Below, piece after piece: positions 8,861 through 17,149 of a stretch of 64,000 bases of DNA. The first letter of the stretch is position 1, and every line of letters begins with the position of its first letter. The notes under the pieces are model-generated. The model made no database searches. It saw only the letters and a list, made by a program, of their open reading frames with translations, and was not told the origin of the DNA. Position numbers and translations under genes: made by a program. Source of the DNA: Pyxidicoccus parkwaysis (GTDB lineage Bacteria; Myxococcota; Myxococcia; Myxococcales; Myxococcaceae); the NCBI RefSeq assembly GCF_017301735.1, contig NZ_CP071090.1, positions 8,112,001 through 8,176,000 on the forward strand. The letters are read 5' to 3'.

Positions 8861-8901
8861 AGCGCCCTCCGGTGGAAACACCGGGGGGCGCTCCCTTTTT
8901 T
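8861..8901 (+). terminator. rho-independent terminator of ahpCD
   Basis: Arms AGCGCCC(T)CCGGTG and CACCGG(GG)GGGCGCT close on a GAAA tetraloop. CCC and a run of six T residues follow. It ends the ahpC-ahpD transcript before dps. Confidence 0.85.
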
Positions 8902-8906
8902 GCGCC

Positions 8907-8922
8907 TGGGCATCTGATTGCG
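8907..8922 (+). promoter_or_regulatory. possible sigma-54 promoter of dps
   Basis: TGGGCATCTGATTGCG has GG (8908-8909) and GC (8920-8921) with the required 10-base spacing and a good TTGC -12 element; the -24 block is weaker than consensus (TGGGCAT against TGGCACG). A start near 8933 would leave a short leader holding the dps ribosome site. It lies directly after the ahpCD terminator, where dps needs its own promoter. Confidence 0.45.
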
Positions 8923-8956
8923 CAAAAGCACGAGAGAGACAGAAAGGAACGACACC

Positions 8957-9433
8957 ATGTACCGCAGCCCCAGCCCCCTCCCCGAGAAGGCCCGCTCCGC
9001 CATCGCCGAGTCGCTCAACGCCCGCCTGGCCGACGGGTTGGATTTGCACTCGCAAATCAAGGTGGCCCACTGGAACATCAAGGGCCCGCAGTTCGCAGCG
9101 CTGCATCCATTGTTTGAGACGTTCGCGGTGAGACTGGCCAACCACAACGACTCCATCGCCGAGCGCGCGGTGACGCTGGGCGGGAAGGCCTACGGCACCA
9201 GCCGCCACGTGGGCAAGGCGAGCCGCCTGCCGGAGTACCCGCAGGAGACGACGAAGGACATGGAGCACGTGAAGCTCCTGGCCGAGCGCATCGAAATCTA
9301 CCTGGACGGCCTGCGGCAGAGCCGCAAGACGTTCGAGGAGAACCAGGACACGGACTCGGTGGACCTCGTCACCGGCATCATCACCGAGTTCGAGAAGCAC
9401 GCCTGGTTCCTGCGCGCGTCGCTGGAAGGCTGA
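8957..9433 (+). CDS. dps: Dps-family ferritin-like DNA-protection protein
   Basis: A 158-residue miniferritin. Dps dodecamers oxidise Fe(II) with hydrogen peroxide, store the iron and in many species coat DNA. Ferroxidase residues H38, H50, D65 and E69 correspond to H51, H63, D78 and E82 of E. coli Dps with a constant offset; the E. coli D67 position is E54 here. The ATG at 8957 is preferred to an upstream in-frame codon at 8918 because an AAAGGA site precedes it. The N-terminus is short and has few basic residues, so DNA binding is uncertain. It is separated from ahpCD by a terminator but shares its role. Confidence 0.93.
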   Translation: MYRSPSPLPEKARSAIAESLNARLADGLDLHSQIKVAHWNIKGPQFAALHPLFETFAVRLANHNDSIAERAVTLGGKAYGTSRHVGKASRLPEYPQETTKDMEHVKLLAERIEIYLDGLRQSRKTFEENQDTDSVDLVTGIITEFEKHAWFLRASLEG

Positions 9434-9502
9434 CACGCGCACCCGAGGCGCCGCGCACCCGGACCGGCTCGTCCGGCGTGTGCAGCGCGCTTCACGCACC
9501 CG

Positions 9503-9534
9503 GGGTGGCCCGTCCAGGGCCACCCTTTTCGTTT
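9503..9534 (+). terminator. terminator after dps
   Basis: A perfect 9-bp stem GGGTGGCCC/GGGCCACCC closes on the loop GTCCA and is followed by TTTTCGTTT. It sits about 70 bases after the dps stop and before the next gene's ribosome site. Confidence 0.8.
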
Positions 9535-9602
9535 CAAGGGGTTGGACGAGGCACGACGGTTGCTCTGGTGGGGTGCGAGTCCCCTTCCACCAGGAGCGCC
9601 CC

Positions 9603-10409
9603 ATGCGACGCATTGCCTGTCTGTCCCTCGCCGTCCTCGCCACCGCCTGCGGCAGCGAAGCCCCGTCGAAGGAGGAAGTCGAAGCCGCGCGGGTGAAGGT
9701 GGAGCACGCGGTGGCCGCGGCCCATCAGGTGCGCGGCGCGCTGGAGGTCCTCGGCGTGCTGCCCGTGTACACGTGCGGCGAGCCCCGGCGCTCCTTCGTG
9801 GGCCATGCGGCGGAGGGCGTGAAGGCGCGGTACGCGTGTGCCACCGCCACGGTGGAGGCGCGCGACGCCGTCACGGACGCGGTGGTGCTCACCTTCGACG
9901 AGGGCGGCTGCGAGGTGCACGGCCTGCGCTTCACCGGACAGGTGGCCTTCCTGTATCGCGGCGGTGAGGACCTGATGGAGGTGGGCGCGGACCTGCGCGG
10001 CCTGGCGGTGGACGGCCACAACCTCCAGGCGGAGGTGGGCTACGGAACCTGCGGCGACGAGACGCGCCTGTTCGCGGACGTGGCGGGCGGCGTGCCCGGA
10101 CGCGAGGACCACACCTTCCACATCGACGGCCGCGTGGGCCTGCGCGGCGGTGTGCCCGTCATCGGCGGCTCGGAGCTGGTGCTGGACGGACCGGGCTCGC
10201 TGAAGGGCCCGGACGGTACGGACACGCTCACGCTCACCTCGCTGCTCTACGGCGTGGGTGAGTACCTGCCGAAGGAAGGCACCGCCCTCTTGGAGACGGC
10301 GGACGGCCACCGGCTGGAGGCGCGCTTCGAGGAGGTGCTGTGGCGTGTGGGCAAGGTGGAAGTCACGGTGGATGACAAGGACCCGGTGACGGTGCCCATC
10401 GTCCGCTGA
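9603..10409 (+). CDS. uncharacterised lipoprotein
   Basis: A 268-residue protein with a short signal ending in the lipobox LATAC, so it is predicted to be lipid-anchored and exported. The mature part starts with a charged helical stretch (KEEVEAARVKVEHAV), then a beta-rich region with about four more cysteines (TCGEP, YACATA, GGCEVH, YGTCGD) that could form disulfides in the periplasm. I recognise no family. The ATG at 9603 has an AGGAG site seven bases upstream. It is encoded alone between the dps terminator and an aminotransferase gene. Confidence 0.85.
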   Translation: MRRIACLSLAVLATACGSEAPSKEEVEAARVKVEHAVAAAHQVRGALEVLGVLPVYTCGEPRRSFVGHAAEGVKARYACATATVEARDAVTDAVVLTFDEGGCEVHGLRFTGQVAFLYRGGEDLMEVGADLRGLAVDGHNLQAEVGYGTCGDETRLFADVAGGVPGREDHTFHIDGRVGLRGGVPVIGGSELVLDGPGSLKGPDGTDTLTLTSLLYGVGEYLPKEGTALLETADGHRLEARFEEVLWRVGKVEVTVDDKDPVTVPIVR

Positions 10410-10469
10410 CATGCCCCCTGGCCCCGCGGGCAGCGCGCGGCCGCCCGACTTCCGCTAGGGTGCCGCGCC

Positions 10470-11762
10470 GTGAGCGACGACGTCACGATTCCAGCCTTCC
10501 GCTCCGTGCCTCGCACGGGCGTCATCTACGTCACCGCCGAGGCGACCCGCCGAGGCTACCGTTCCAGCGACCCCGACTGGTGCAACCTGGGCCAGGGCCA
10601 GCCGGAGACGGGAGAGCTTCCCGGCGCACCGCCCCGGCTGGGCTCCGTCAACATCAACGTGGCGGACATGGAGTACGCCCCCGTGGCCGGCCTGTGGGAG
10701 CTGCGCGAGACGATTGCGAGCCTCTACAACAAGCTCTACCGCAAGGGCCTGCCGAGCCAGTACAGCGCGGAGAATGTCTGCCTCTCCGGCGGCGGGCGCG
10801 CGGCCCTCACCCGCGCTGCGGCGAGCCTGGGCTCCATCAACCTGGGCCACTTCCTGCCGGACTACACCGCGTACGAAGAGCTGCTGGACGTCTTCAAGGC
10901 CTTCACCGCCATCCCCATCCTCCTGGAGGGAGAGCGCGGCTACGCCTTCACCTCGGAGGACTTGCGCCGCGAGGTGCAGGGCCGAGGCCTGTCCGCGCTG
11001 CTCTTCTCCAACCCGTGCAACCCCACCGGCAAGCTGGTGCAGGGCGATGAACTGGCGCGCTGGGTGGGCGTGGCGCGCGAGCAGGAGTGCACGCTGCTCA
11101 TCGACGAGTTCTATTCGCACTACATCTGGACGGGCCGCCCCGGGCACCTGCCGGTGGAGAGCGCCGCGCGCTACGTCGAGGACGTGAACAAGGACCCCAT
11201 CGTCCTGTTCGACGGCTTCACCAAGAACTGGCGCTACCCGGGCTGGCGCATGACGTGGACGGTGGGGCCGCGACAGGTCATCGAGGCGGTGTCCAGCGCG
11301 GGCAGCTTCCTCGACGGCGGCGGCAGCCGGCCCCTGCAGCGCGCGGCCATTCCGCTGCTCCAGGAGGACGTGGTGGTGGCGGAGACGCAGGCCATCCACA
11401 AGGCCTTCCGCGAGAAGCGAGACGTGTTCCACTCGCGGCTGGAGCGCCTGGGCATCCGCACGGACCGCGCGCCGGACGGGACGTTCTACGTCTGGGGCAA
11501 CGTGTCCGGCCTGCCCGCGCCGCTCAACGAGGGCATGGGCTTCTTCCGCGCCGCGCTGGAGCAGAAAATCATCACCGTGCCCGGCGAGTTCTTCGACGTG
11601 AATCCGGGCAAGCGCCGCGCTCGGCGGCCCTCGCGCTTCCGCAACTACGTGCGTCTGTCCTTCGGCCCCTCCATGGAGGTGCTGGACAAGGCGCTCACGC
11701 GGCTGGAGGCCCTGGTGCTGCACCACACGCACGCGCCGCAGTCCTCGCCGCCGAAGCCTTGA
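10470..11762 (+). CDS. PLP-dependent aminotransferase, class I/II
   Basis: A 430-residue fold-type I aminotransferase. The cofactor region has SNPCNPTGKL (Asn stacking region), LLIDEFYSHY (the Asp that pairs with the pyridine nitrogen) and FTKNWRYPGWRMTW, where the Lys would form the Schiff base. The Arg in NYVRLSFG near the C-terminus would hold the substrate carboxylate. The start is a GTG at 10470; no better start is available because the frame is closed just upstream. The substrate cannot be assigned: no biosynthetic neighbours are present. Confidence 0.9.
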   Translation: MSDDVTIPAFRSVPRTGVIYVTAEATRRGYRSSDPDWCNLGQGQPETGELPGAPPRLGSVNINVADMEYAPVAGLWELRETIASLYNKLYRKGLPSQYSAENVCLSGGGRAALTRAAASLGSINLGHFLPDYTAYEELLDVFKAFTAIPILLEGERGYAFTSEDLRREVQGRGLSALLFSNPCNPTGKLVQGDELARWVGVAREQECTLLIDEFYSHYIWTGRPGHLPVESAARYVEDVNKDPIVLFDGFTKNWRYPGWRMTWTVGPRQVIEAVSSAGSFLDGGGSRPLQRAAIPLLQEDVVVAETQAIHKAFREKRDVFHSRLERLGIRTDRAPDGTFYVWGNVSGLPAPLNEGMGFFRAALEQKIITVPGEFFDVNPGKRRARRPSRFRNYVRLSFGPSMEVLDKALTRLEALVLHHTHAPQSSPPKP

Positions 11763-11771
11763 TGTGGAACA

Positions 11772-11800
11772 GCCCGGCCCCCATGCTGAAAGGGCCGGGC
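11772..11800. terminator. hairpin between convergent genes
   Basis: A 9-bp perfect inverted repeat GCCCGGCCC/GGGCCGGGC with an 11-base loop lies between the stops of the aminotransferase and the convergent TIGR03118 gene. There is no T tract, so termination is likely but not certain. Confidence 0.5.
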
Positions 11801-11820
11801 CGCCATGGTCATCGCACCGG

Positions 11821-12984
11821 CTACTCGGACTCGGGGGCCGGCACCAGGCCCGTCGGAGCGAATCCCGGTGAGCAACCCGGCTTCAGGTCGAGCCGTCCGT
11901 ACAGGCCATGCATCTCGTCGCCCGGGCCCGCGGTGAAGAACAGCGTGTCGGTGGGCTGGGCGCTCACGCCGTTGCCGAAGCTCAGTCCCCACAGGCCGTC
12001 GACCTGGAAGATGGACCCGTTGGCCAGCCTCAGCGTGCCTTCGAAGTCCCCCTCGATGAGGTCATAGGCGTTGATGCGGCCGTCGCCAAAGTTGCCCACC
12101 AGCAGGTGGCTGCCGAACTTCCCGAAGGTGGCGGGCGCCAGCGCCAGGCCCCAGGGCGCGTTCAGCTTCCCCTTCGAGACGAGCCGCCGGACGAACTTCC
12201 CGTTGGTGTCGAAGATGCTGACGTAGCCGAAGCCAGCCCCGGCGACGTCATCCTCCCGGTCCGCGTCCTGCTTCGCGTACGTCACGAAGATGCTGCCGTT
12301 GATGTTCTGGATGCCGAAGGGAGCGAAGCCCTTCGGAATGTTCGGGTCGGTGAAGGAGCCGGAGAGGCGCACGGGCGCGAAGCTGCTGTTGAAGACGTCA
12401 ATCTTCGCGTTGTGGAAGTCCGTCGCGTACAGGTGCAACCCCATGCCATTGCCCGCCAGGGCCAGGCCCTTGTAGATGGCGCCGGACCCGACGGTGCCCG
12501 GGATGAGCAGCGCATGCGTCGGATCGACGTTGGGCGCCCAGGCCGCCAGCGTCCCCTGCTCGGTGGCGAAGATGAAGCGCGCGGGACCGGAGGCGGCGCC
12601 CTGCGAGATGACGAAGTCGTTCGAGCCGTTGAAGACGATTCCCGTCGGCTTGCCCTTTTCCGTGTCACCTGGCGGCGAGGGGATGGTGACGACGAGCGAC
12701 TGCTTGATGCCGTTGCCGTCGTAGAGCGTGGAGAAGCCCGTCCCGTTGTCGGAAATCCACACGGCGCCGAACGGGTTGAAGGCAATCCCCCAGGGATTGA
12801 TCAGCTCCGGGTCGACGTGCTCCGCCTTGCCCGCCTCGTCCGCGACGAGGTTGCGCCGCACGTAGTTGTTGGAGTCGCTGCAATCCCACGAATTCCCCGC
12901 CGCACTGACAGCAGGCACCGCGAGCACGGCGGCCGCCAGGACGAGGACACCGTCCCTCAGCGGATGAAATGATGCAAACCTCAT
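11821..12984 (-). CDS. TIGR03118-family exported beta-propeller-like protein
   Basis: A 387-residue protein with a Sec signal (MRFASFHPL to VSAAG) and repeated beta-strand blades of the kind seen in NHL/SMP-30 propellers: INPWGIAFNPFGAVWISDNGTG, PTGIVFNGSNDF, YKGLALAGNG, APWGLALAP and DGLWGLSFGNG. It resembles the TIGR03118 family, whose function is unknown and which often has a C-terminal sorting signal; none is seen here. The ATG at 12984 has a GGAGGGG site; the longer frame to 13101 lacks one. It is separated from the divergent MFS gene by 232 bases in which no clear feature was found. Confidence 0.85.
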   Translation of the reverse strand: MRFASFHPLRDGVLVLAAAVLAVPAVSAAGNSWDCSDSNNYVRRNLVADEAGKAEHVDPELINPWGIAFNPFGAVWISDNGTGFSTLYDGNGIKQSLVVTIPSPPGDTEKGKPTGIVFNGSNDFVISQGAASGPARFIFATEQGTLAAWAPNVDPTHALLIPGTVGSGAIYKGLALAGNGMGLHLYATDFHNAKIDVFNSSFAPVRLSGSFTDPNIPKGFAPFGIQNINGSIFVTYAKQDADREDDVAGAGFGYVSIFDTNGKFVRRLVSKGKLNAPWGLALAPATFGKFGSHLLVGNFGDGRINAYDLIEGDFEGTLRLANGSIFQVDGLWGLSFGNGVSAQPTDTLFFTAGPGDEMHGLYGRLDLKPGCSPGFAPTGLVPAPESE

Positions 12985-13216
12985 GTCTTGCCCCTCCCTC
13001 ACGAGAGCGCGGAGGCCGCGTTCTCGGTGCGGGAACGTGGATGGACACACCGGGCGCGGCAACCTGCCCGGGTGGCCGTCGGAAGGGCTGGGCCGTTGCA
13101 TCGGCCCGGCACCTCGGGGCAGACATGGGTGCGGGCTTCAGCGCGGGGGTGGGGTGCCTCCGCTGCGAGCAATGCACCGGGCAGCAAATTCCGCTCGGGC
13201 TTATGCTCGGCCGCGC

Positions 13217-14491
13217 ATGAGACTTCCGTCGCCCCGGCTGCTGCTGCTGAGCCTGCTCTACCTCGTGCAGGGCATGCCCTTCGGCTTCCAGACGCACGCG
13301 CTGCCCGTCTACCTGCGCACGCAGGGCGTGACGCTGACGACCATCGGCTTCGCCAGCGCGCTGTCGCTGCCATGGGCACTCAAGGCGCTCTGGGCTCCCC
13401 TGGTGGACCGGTACAGCTCGGCGAGGCTGGGACGGCGCCGCTCGTGGATTCTCCCCATGCAGCTCGGGCTGACGGCGAGCTGTGCGCTGGCGGCCCTCGC
13501 CGCGTCGATGCAGTCCATGCCCTTGCTGTTCGGACTGGTGCTGCTGATGAACGTCTTCGCCGCCACGCAGGACATCGCGGTGGACGGCTTCGCGGTGGAC
13601 ACGCTGCGGCCGGACGAGCTGGGCCTGGGCAACACCGCCCAGGTGGTGGGCTACAAGTTCGGGATGATGTTCGCCGGAGGCAGCCTCATCGCCTGGTCGG
13701 GTGGACACATCGGCTGGACGGGGCTGCTGCTCGCCATGGCCGCGCTGAGCATGGCCGCGTTCGTCGTCGTGCTCTTCGCGCGCGAGCCCCCACCGCGCGA
13801 GGGCCCCGCCTCCACGCGCATGAAGTGGGACGAGGTCTTCGGACGGCTCAAGCGGGCCCTGCTGCTGCCCGGCGCGGGCTGGCTGCTGCTCTTCATCGGC
13901 ACGTACAAGTTCGGCGAGAGCATGTCGGACGTCCTCTACAAGCTCTTCCTCGTGGACGCTGGAATCCCCGCGCATCGAATCCTGCTGTGGGTGGGGACGT
14001 GGGGTGCCGCGGCCTCCATTATCGGTTCGGTGACGGGTGGGCTGCTGGCCACGCGCATGCCGCTGCTGGGCGCGGTGGGCCTCACCGCCACGCTGCGGGT
14101 GGTGCCGCTGGTGGGCCGGTGGTGGCTCTCGACTTCGGGCGTGAGTGACTCCGCCGTCATCGGCGTCACGCTGGCGGAGGAGTTCTTCGGTGGCGCACTC
14201 ACCACGGTGATGTTCGCCTTCATGATGTCGCGCGTGGACCGGCGCATCGGCGCCACGCACTACACGCTGCTGGCCAGCCTCGAGGTGTGGGGCAAGGCCC
14301 CGGCGGGCCCGCTCGCGACATGGCTCGCGGACCCCGTCCACGGGCTGGGGCTGGGCTACGCGCGCGTCTTCATGTTCGGCATCGTCCTGTCCGTGGCGTT
14401 CCTCGTGCTGCTCTGGCCCATGCGGCGTCACCAGCGCGGGAGCCACGCTCCAGCGTCACCACCCGAGGCTTTGGAGATGTCCGAACGGTGA
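13217..14491 (+). CDS. MFS permease of the AmpG/acetyl-CoA-transporter type
   Basis: A 424-residue inner-membrane protein with about 12 hydrophobic segments. The opening YLVQGMPFGFQTHALPVYLR, the ATQDIAVDGFAVD motif in the fourth to fifth segments and GASHYTLLAS-like RIGATHYTLLAS are typical of AmpG-family permeases, which import anhydro-muropeptides during cell-wall recycling. No muropeptide or beta-lactamase genes are nearby, so the substrate is an inference. The start at 13217 begins directly at the first membrane segment. Confidence 0.85.
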   Translation: MRLPSPRLLLLSLLYLVQGMPFGFQTHALPVYLRTQGVTLTTIGFASALSLPWALKALWAPLVDRYSSARLGRRRSWILPMQLGLTASCALAALAASMQSMPLLFGLVLLMNVFAATQDIAVDGFAVDTLRPDELGLGNTAQVVGYKFGMMFAGGSLIAWSGGHIGWTGLLLAMAALSMAAFVVVLFAREPPPREGPASTRMKWDEVFGRLKRALLLPGAGWLLLFIGTYKFGESMSDVLYKLFLVDAGIPAHRILLWVGTWGAAASIIGSVTGGLLATRMPLLGAVGLTATLRVVPLVGRWWLSTSGVSDSAVIGVTLAEEFFGGALTTVMFAFMMSRVDRRIGATHYTLLASLEVWGKAPAGPLATWLADPVHGLGLGYARVFMFGIVLSVAFLVLLWPMRRHQRGSHAPASPPEALEMSER

Positions 14492-14535
14492 GACACGCCG
14501 TGCACCCACCCACGCATGGTGTGTGATTGCACGAC

Positions 14536-14600
14536 AACAATACTTGAAACCTACGTGACACCTGTATGTCGCGTGAAACACGTCAGTCGGGCGTGTTAAC
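14536..14600 (+). promoter_or_regulatory. AT-richer promoter region of the tandem exported family
   Basis: This stretch is clearly less GC-rich than its surroundings. It contains TTGAAA followed 15 bases later by TATGTC (a short but possible -35/-10 pair) and an imperfect palindrome GTGACA-N6-TGTCGC plus CGTG-AAA-CACG. It precedes the first of three tandem paralogues. Confidence 0.3.
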
Positions 14601-14658
14601 TGCGAGGCCGCTGTGCACTCCAACCCGTGGGCCCCCCGGCCCACGTGAGGTCCACCGC

Positions 14659-15450
14659 ATGTCCTCCTCGTCCCTGAAGTCGCTCCTGAGCGGTGCCATC
14701 CTGCTGACGGCGCCCGTGGCCCTGGCCAACAGCACCACCACCATCCCGGCCTTCGACGCGAAGATTGCCGCCGCGCGCGGCGCCACCAGCCCCGGTGGCA
14801 CCACCGTCATCCGGAGCGAGATGTCCGGCGCGCTCCACACCTTCATCGACAGCGATGACGGCGTGGTGGACGCCGCCGAGCGCGCCTACCTGGGCACGAA
14901 GGTGAACGACGCGACCTTCCTCACCGGCGTCGATGCCTCGGCGAAGGATTTCCTCAACGCCTTCTACGAGTTCAACGACGCGGCCACCACCCCGTCGACG
15001 CTGTTCCTGAGCTGGCTGTGGGCCTCGCCCGAGGACCTGTACGGCGCGGGCGGCCCGCTGGCGGATGCCTCCACCATCCTGGAGGGCGACATCTCGGATG
15101 ACGAGCCCCAGGGCGTGGTCAACCAGCGCACGCTGCTCGAGGCGCTGAAGACCACCCGCGAGTTCGGCTACGGCGCGCCCAACAGCAGCTTCTACCCCAT
15201 CAACCCGTCCGAGCTCATCGCGACGCTCTCGCAGTCCGCGGGCTTCAACTACGAGACGCCGTCGCCCGAAGAGGTGAACGGCGCGGCGGCCTTCCTCACC
15301 GAGATTTCCGGCGACAGCAACCGCCTCTACCAGGCCAGCTGGGCCTGCTTCCGCGGCTGCCAGGGCGACGTGGGTGGCTACGTCATCGCGGCGGTGAACA
15401 GCGACCGTCGCTTCGTGCGCGTGGTGAAGGTCATCACCTGGGTGGAGTAG
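14659..15450 (+). CDS. exported protein of a tandem three-member family (copy 1)
   Basis: A 263-residue protein with a Sec signal ending VALA-N. The mature protein starts STTTIPAFDAKIAAARGATS, has an acidic EF-hand-like loop (DSDDGVVDAAERAYLG, around residues 74-89), then FLTGVDASAKDFLNAFYE, and ends with NSDRRFVRVVKVITWVE. Two similar genes follow. Family function is unknown to me. Against the other copies it has a different central segment (SWLWASPEDLYG) and two cysteines (CFRGC) near the C-terminus. The ATG at 14659 opens the signal peptide. Confidence 0.85.
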   Translation: MSSSSLKSLLSGAILLTAPVALANSTTTIPAFDAKIAAARGATSPGGTTVIRSEMSGALHTFIDSDDGVVDAAERAYLGTKVNDATFLTGVDASAKDFLNAFYEFNDAATTPSTLFLSWLWASPEDLYGAGGPLADASTILEGDISDDEPQGVVNQRTLLEALKTTREFGYGAPNSSFYPINPSELIATLSQSAGFNYETPSPEEVNGAAAFLTEISGDSNRLYQASWACFRGCQGDVGGYVIAAVNSDRRFVRVVKVITWVE

Positions 15451-15518
15451 CCGCAACCCCGGCACTCCCCTTCCGACCATCCAACGCATTCCCCTTACCC
15501 TTCAACCCAGGCCCATCC

Positions 15519-16298
15519 ATGCACCTCCGTCCCCTCCGGGCGCTCCTCGCGAGCGTCACGCTGCTGGTGTCTTCAGCAGCCCTGGCCGGCACCAGCACGT
15601 CGGTCCCCGCCTTCGAGGCGAGCATCGCCTCGGCCCGCGCTTCCACCAGTCCCGGTGGCACCAGCGTCACCCGCGCGGAGATGACCTCCGCGCTGGAGTC
15701 CTTCCGTACCGATGACTGGACGGTGGACACCGCCGAGCACACGTACCTCGGCACGCAGTTGGGCAGCAGCACGTTCCTCACCGGCATCACCGGCCCCGCG
15801 AAGAAGTACCTGCAGGACTTCTACGAGCTGGAGGACGGCGCGAGCACCCCGGCCCCGCTCGGCTCCGCCGCCGTGACGACGCCCGCCGCGCAGCTCTACG
15901 GCGCGAGCGGCCCGCTGGCCTCCACCTCCGTCATCCGCGAGGGCTACATCCCCAACGGCCAGGGCGTGGCCAACCAGGTGACGCTCACCAACACGTACTA
16001 CACGTACTTCGGCGACGGGTACGACGACCCAATCTGGTTCGAGCCCATCTCCCTGCGCGAGCTGGCGCTCCTGCTCAAGCAGCACGTGGAGGGCGGCACG
16101 CCCACGTCCGACGAGGTGGATGGCGCGCTGGCGTACATCACTGAAATCTCCCGCAACAGCAGCCGCCTCTACGTCGCCCACTGGCACAGCTGGGGCAGCA
16201 GCAGCGGCCCCGGCGAGTCGGCGGGCCGCATCGTCGCGGCGGTCAGCAGCGACCGGCGCTTCGTGCGCATGGTGAACTTCACCTCGTGGGCGGAGTGA
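15519..16298 (+). CDS. exported protein of a tandem three-member family (copy 2)
   Basis: A 259-residue paralogue 68 bases after copy 1. Signal peptide ends AALA-G. It keeps the pattern SVPAFEASIASARASTSPGG, the acidic loop in weakened form (RTDDWTVDTAEHTYLG, without the glycine), FLTGITGPAKKYLQDFYE, the QLYGASGPLAS and IREGYIPNGQGVANQVTL blocks and the C-terminal SSDRRFVRMVNFTSWAE. The last two central blocks are shared closely with copy 3 but not copy 1, so the three genes form a family with mosaic similarity. Function unknown. Confidence 0.85.
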   Translation: MHLRPLRALLASVTLLVSSAALAGTSTSVPAFEASIASARASTSPGGTSVTRAEMTSALESFRTDDWTVDTAEHTYLGTQLGSSTFLTGITGPAKKYLQDFYELEDGASTPAPLGSAAVTTPAAQLYGASGPLASTSVIREGYIPNGQGVANQVTLTNTYYTYFGDGYDDPIWFEPISLRELALLLKQHVEGGTPTSDEVDGALAYITEISRNSSRLYVAHWHSWGSSSGPGESAGRIVAAVSSDRRFVRMVNFTSWAE

Positions 16299-16303
16299 CT
16301 CAC

Positions 16304-17071
16304 ATGAAGACCTCTCTCAAGACGCTCCTCTCCGGCCTCGTCCTCCTGACCTCGGCCTCGGCCCTGGCCAGCAGCACCACCACCATTCCCGCCTTCGACG
16401 CGAAGATTGCCGCCGCGCGCGGCGCCACCAGCCCGGGCGGCACGACCATCGTCCGCACGGAGATGCAGGGCGCGGTGGACCTCTTCCTCGAGGACGACGG
16501 CCAGGTGGACGCCGCCGAGCGCGCGTACATGGGCACGCAGCTCGGCAGCACGACGTTCCTCACGGGCGTCAATGGCTCCGCGAAGAAGTACCTCAGCGAC
16601 ACGTACGAGCTGAACGACACCGCCACCACCGCCGCGCCGCTGGGCAGCTTCCCCGTGGCCCAGACGCCCGCCGAGCTCTACGGCGCCAGCGGCCCGCTCG
16701 CCTTCAGCTCCATCATCCGCGAGGGCTACATCCCCAACGGCCAGGGCGTGGCGAACCAGGTCACGCTGGTGGAGACCTACAACGCCAACGCCCGTCCGGG
16801 CAGCTACGGGGTGAGCTACTTCACGCCCATCACCACGCAGGAGCTCATCGCGCAGCTAAGCGCGCAGTACATCGGCCTCAACGCGACGGTGGACGAGGTG
16901 GAGGGCGCGCTGGCGTACATCTACCAAATCTACCGCAACAGCAACCGGCTCTACGTCGGCAGCTGGTCCGGCAGCTACCACAGCGGCTACATCCAGGGCT
17001 TCACCATCGCGGCGGTGAGCAGCGACCGGCGCTTCGTGCGCTTCGTGGACGTCATCACCTACAGCGAGTAG
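16304..17071 (+). CDS. exported protein of a tandem three-member family (copy 3)
   Basis: A 255-residue paralogue that starts 5 bases after copy 2, so it is co-transcribed. Signal peptide ends SALA-S. Its mature N-terminus (STTTIPAFDAKIAAARGATS) is identical to copy 1 and nearly identical at the DNA level, while the middle (ELYGASGPLAF, IREGYIPNGQGVANQVTL) follows copy 2. The acidic loop is LEDDGQVDAAERAYMG and the C-terminus SSDRRFVRFVDVITYSE. The pattern suggests recent duplication or gene conversion. Function unknown. Confidence 0.85.
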   Translation: MKTSLKTLLSGLVLLTSASALASSTTTIPAFDAKIAAARGATSPGGTTIVRTEMQGAVDLFLEDDGQVDAAERAYMGTQLGSTTFLTGVNGSAKKYLSDTYELNDTATTAAPLGSFPVAQTPAELYGASGPLAFSSIIREGYIPNGQGVANQVTLVETYNANARPGSYGVSYFTPITTQELIAQLSAQYIGLNATVDEVEGALAYIYQIYRNSNRLYVGSWSGSYHSGYIQGFTIAAVSSDRRFVRFVDVITYSE

Positions 17072-17082
17072 TCAGGTGACAC

Positions 17083-17122
17083 CTCCGGCCGGACGGCGCA
17101 CACCTCGCGCCTCCGGCCGGAG
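17083..17122. terminator. paired palindromes between convergent genes
   Basis: The 10-base palindrome TCCGGCCGGA occurs at 17084-17093 and again at 17112-17121 and can pair with itself or between copies. It sits between the stops of tandem copy 3 and the convergent glycosylase gene, where a bidirectional terminator is expected. Confidence 0.45.
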
Positions 17123-17149
17123 CGTTCTTCAGGGCCGCGCGCCCGCGGC

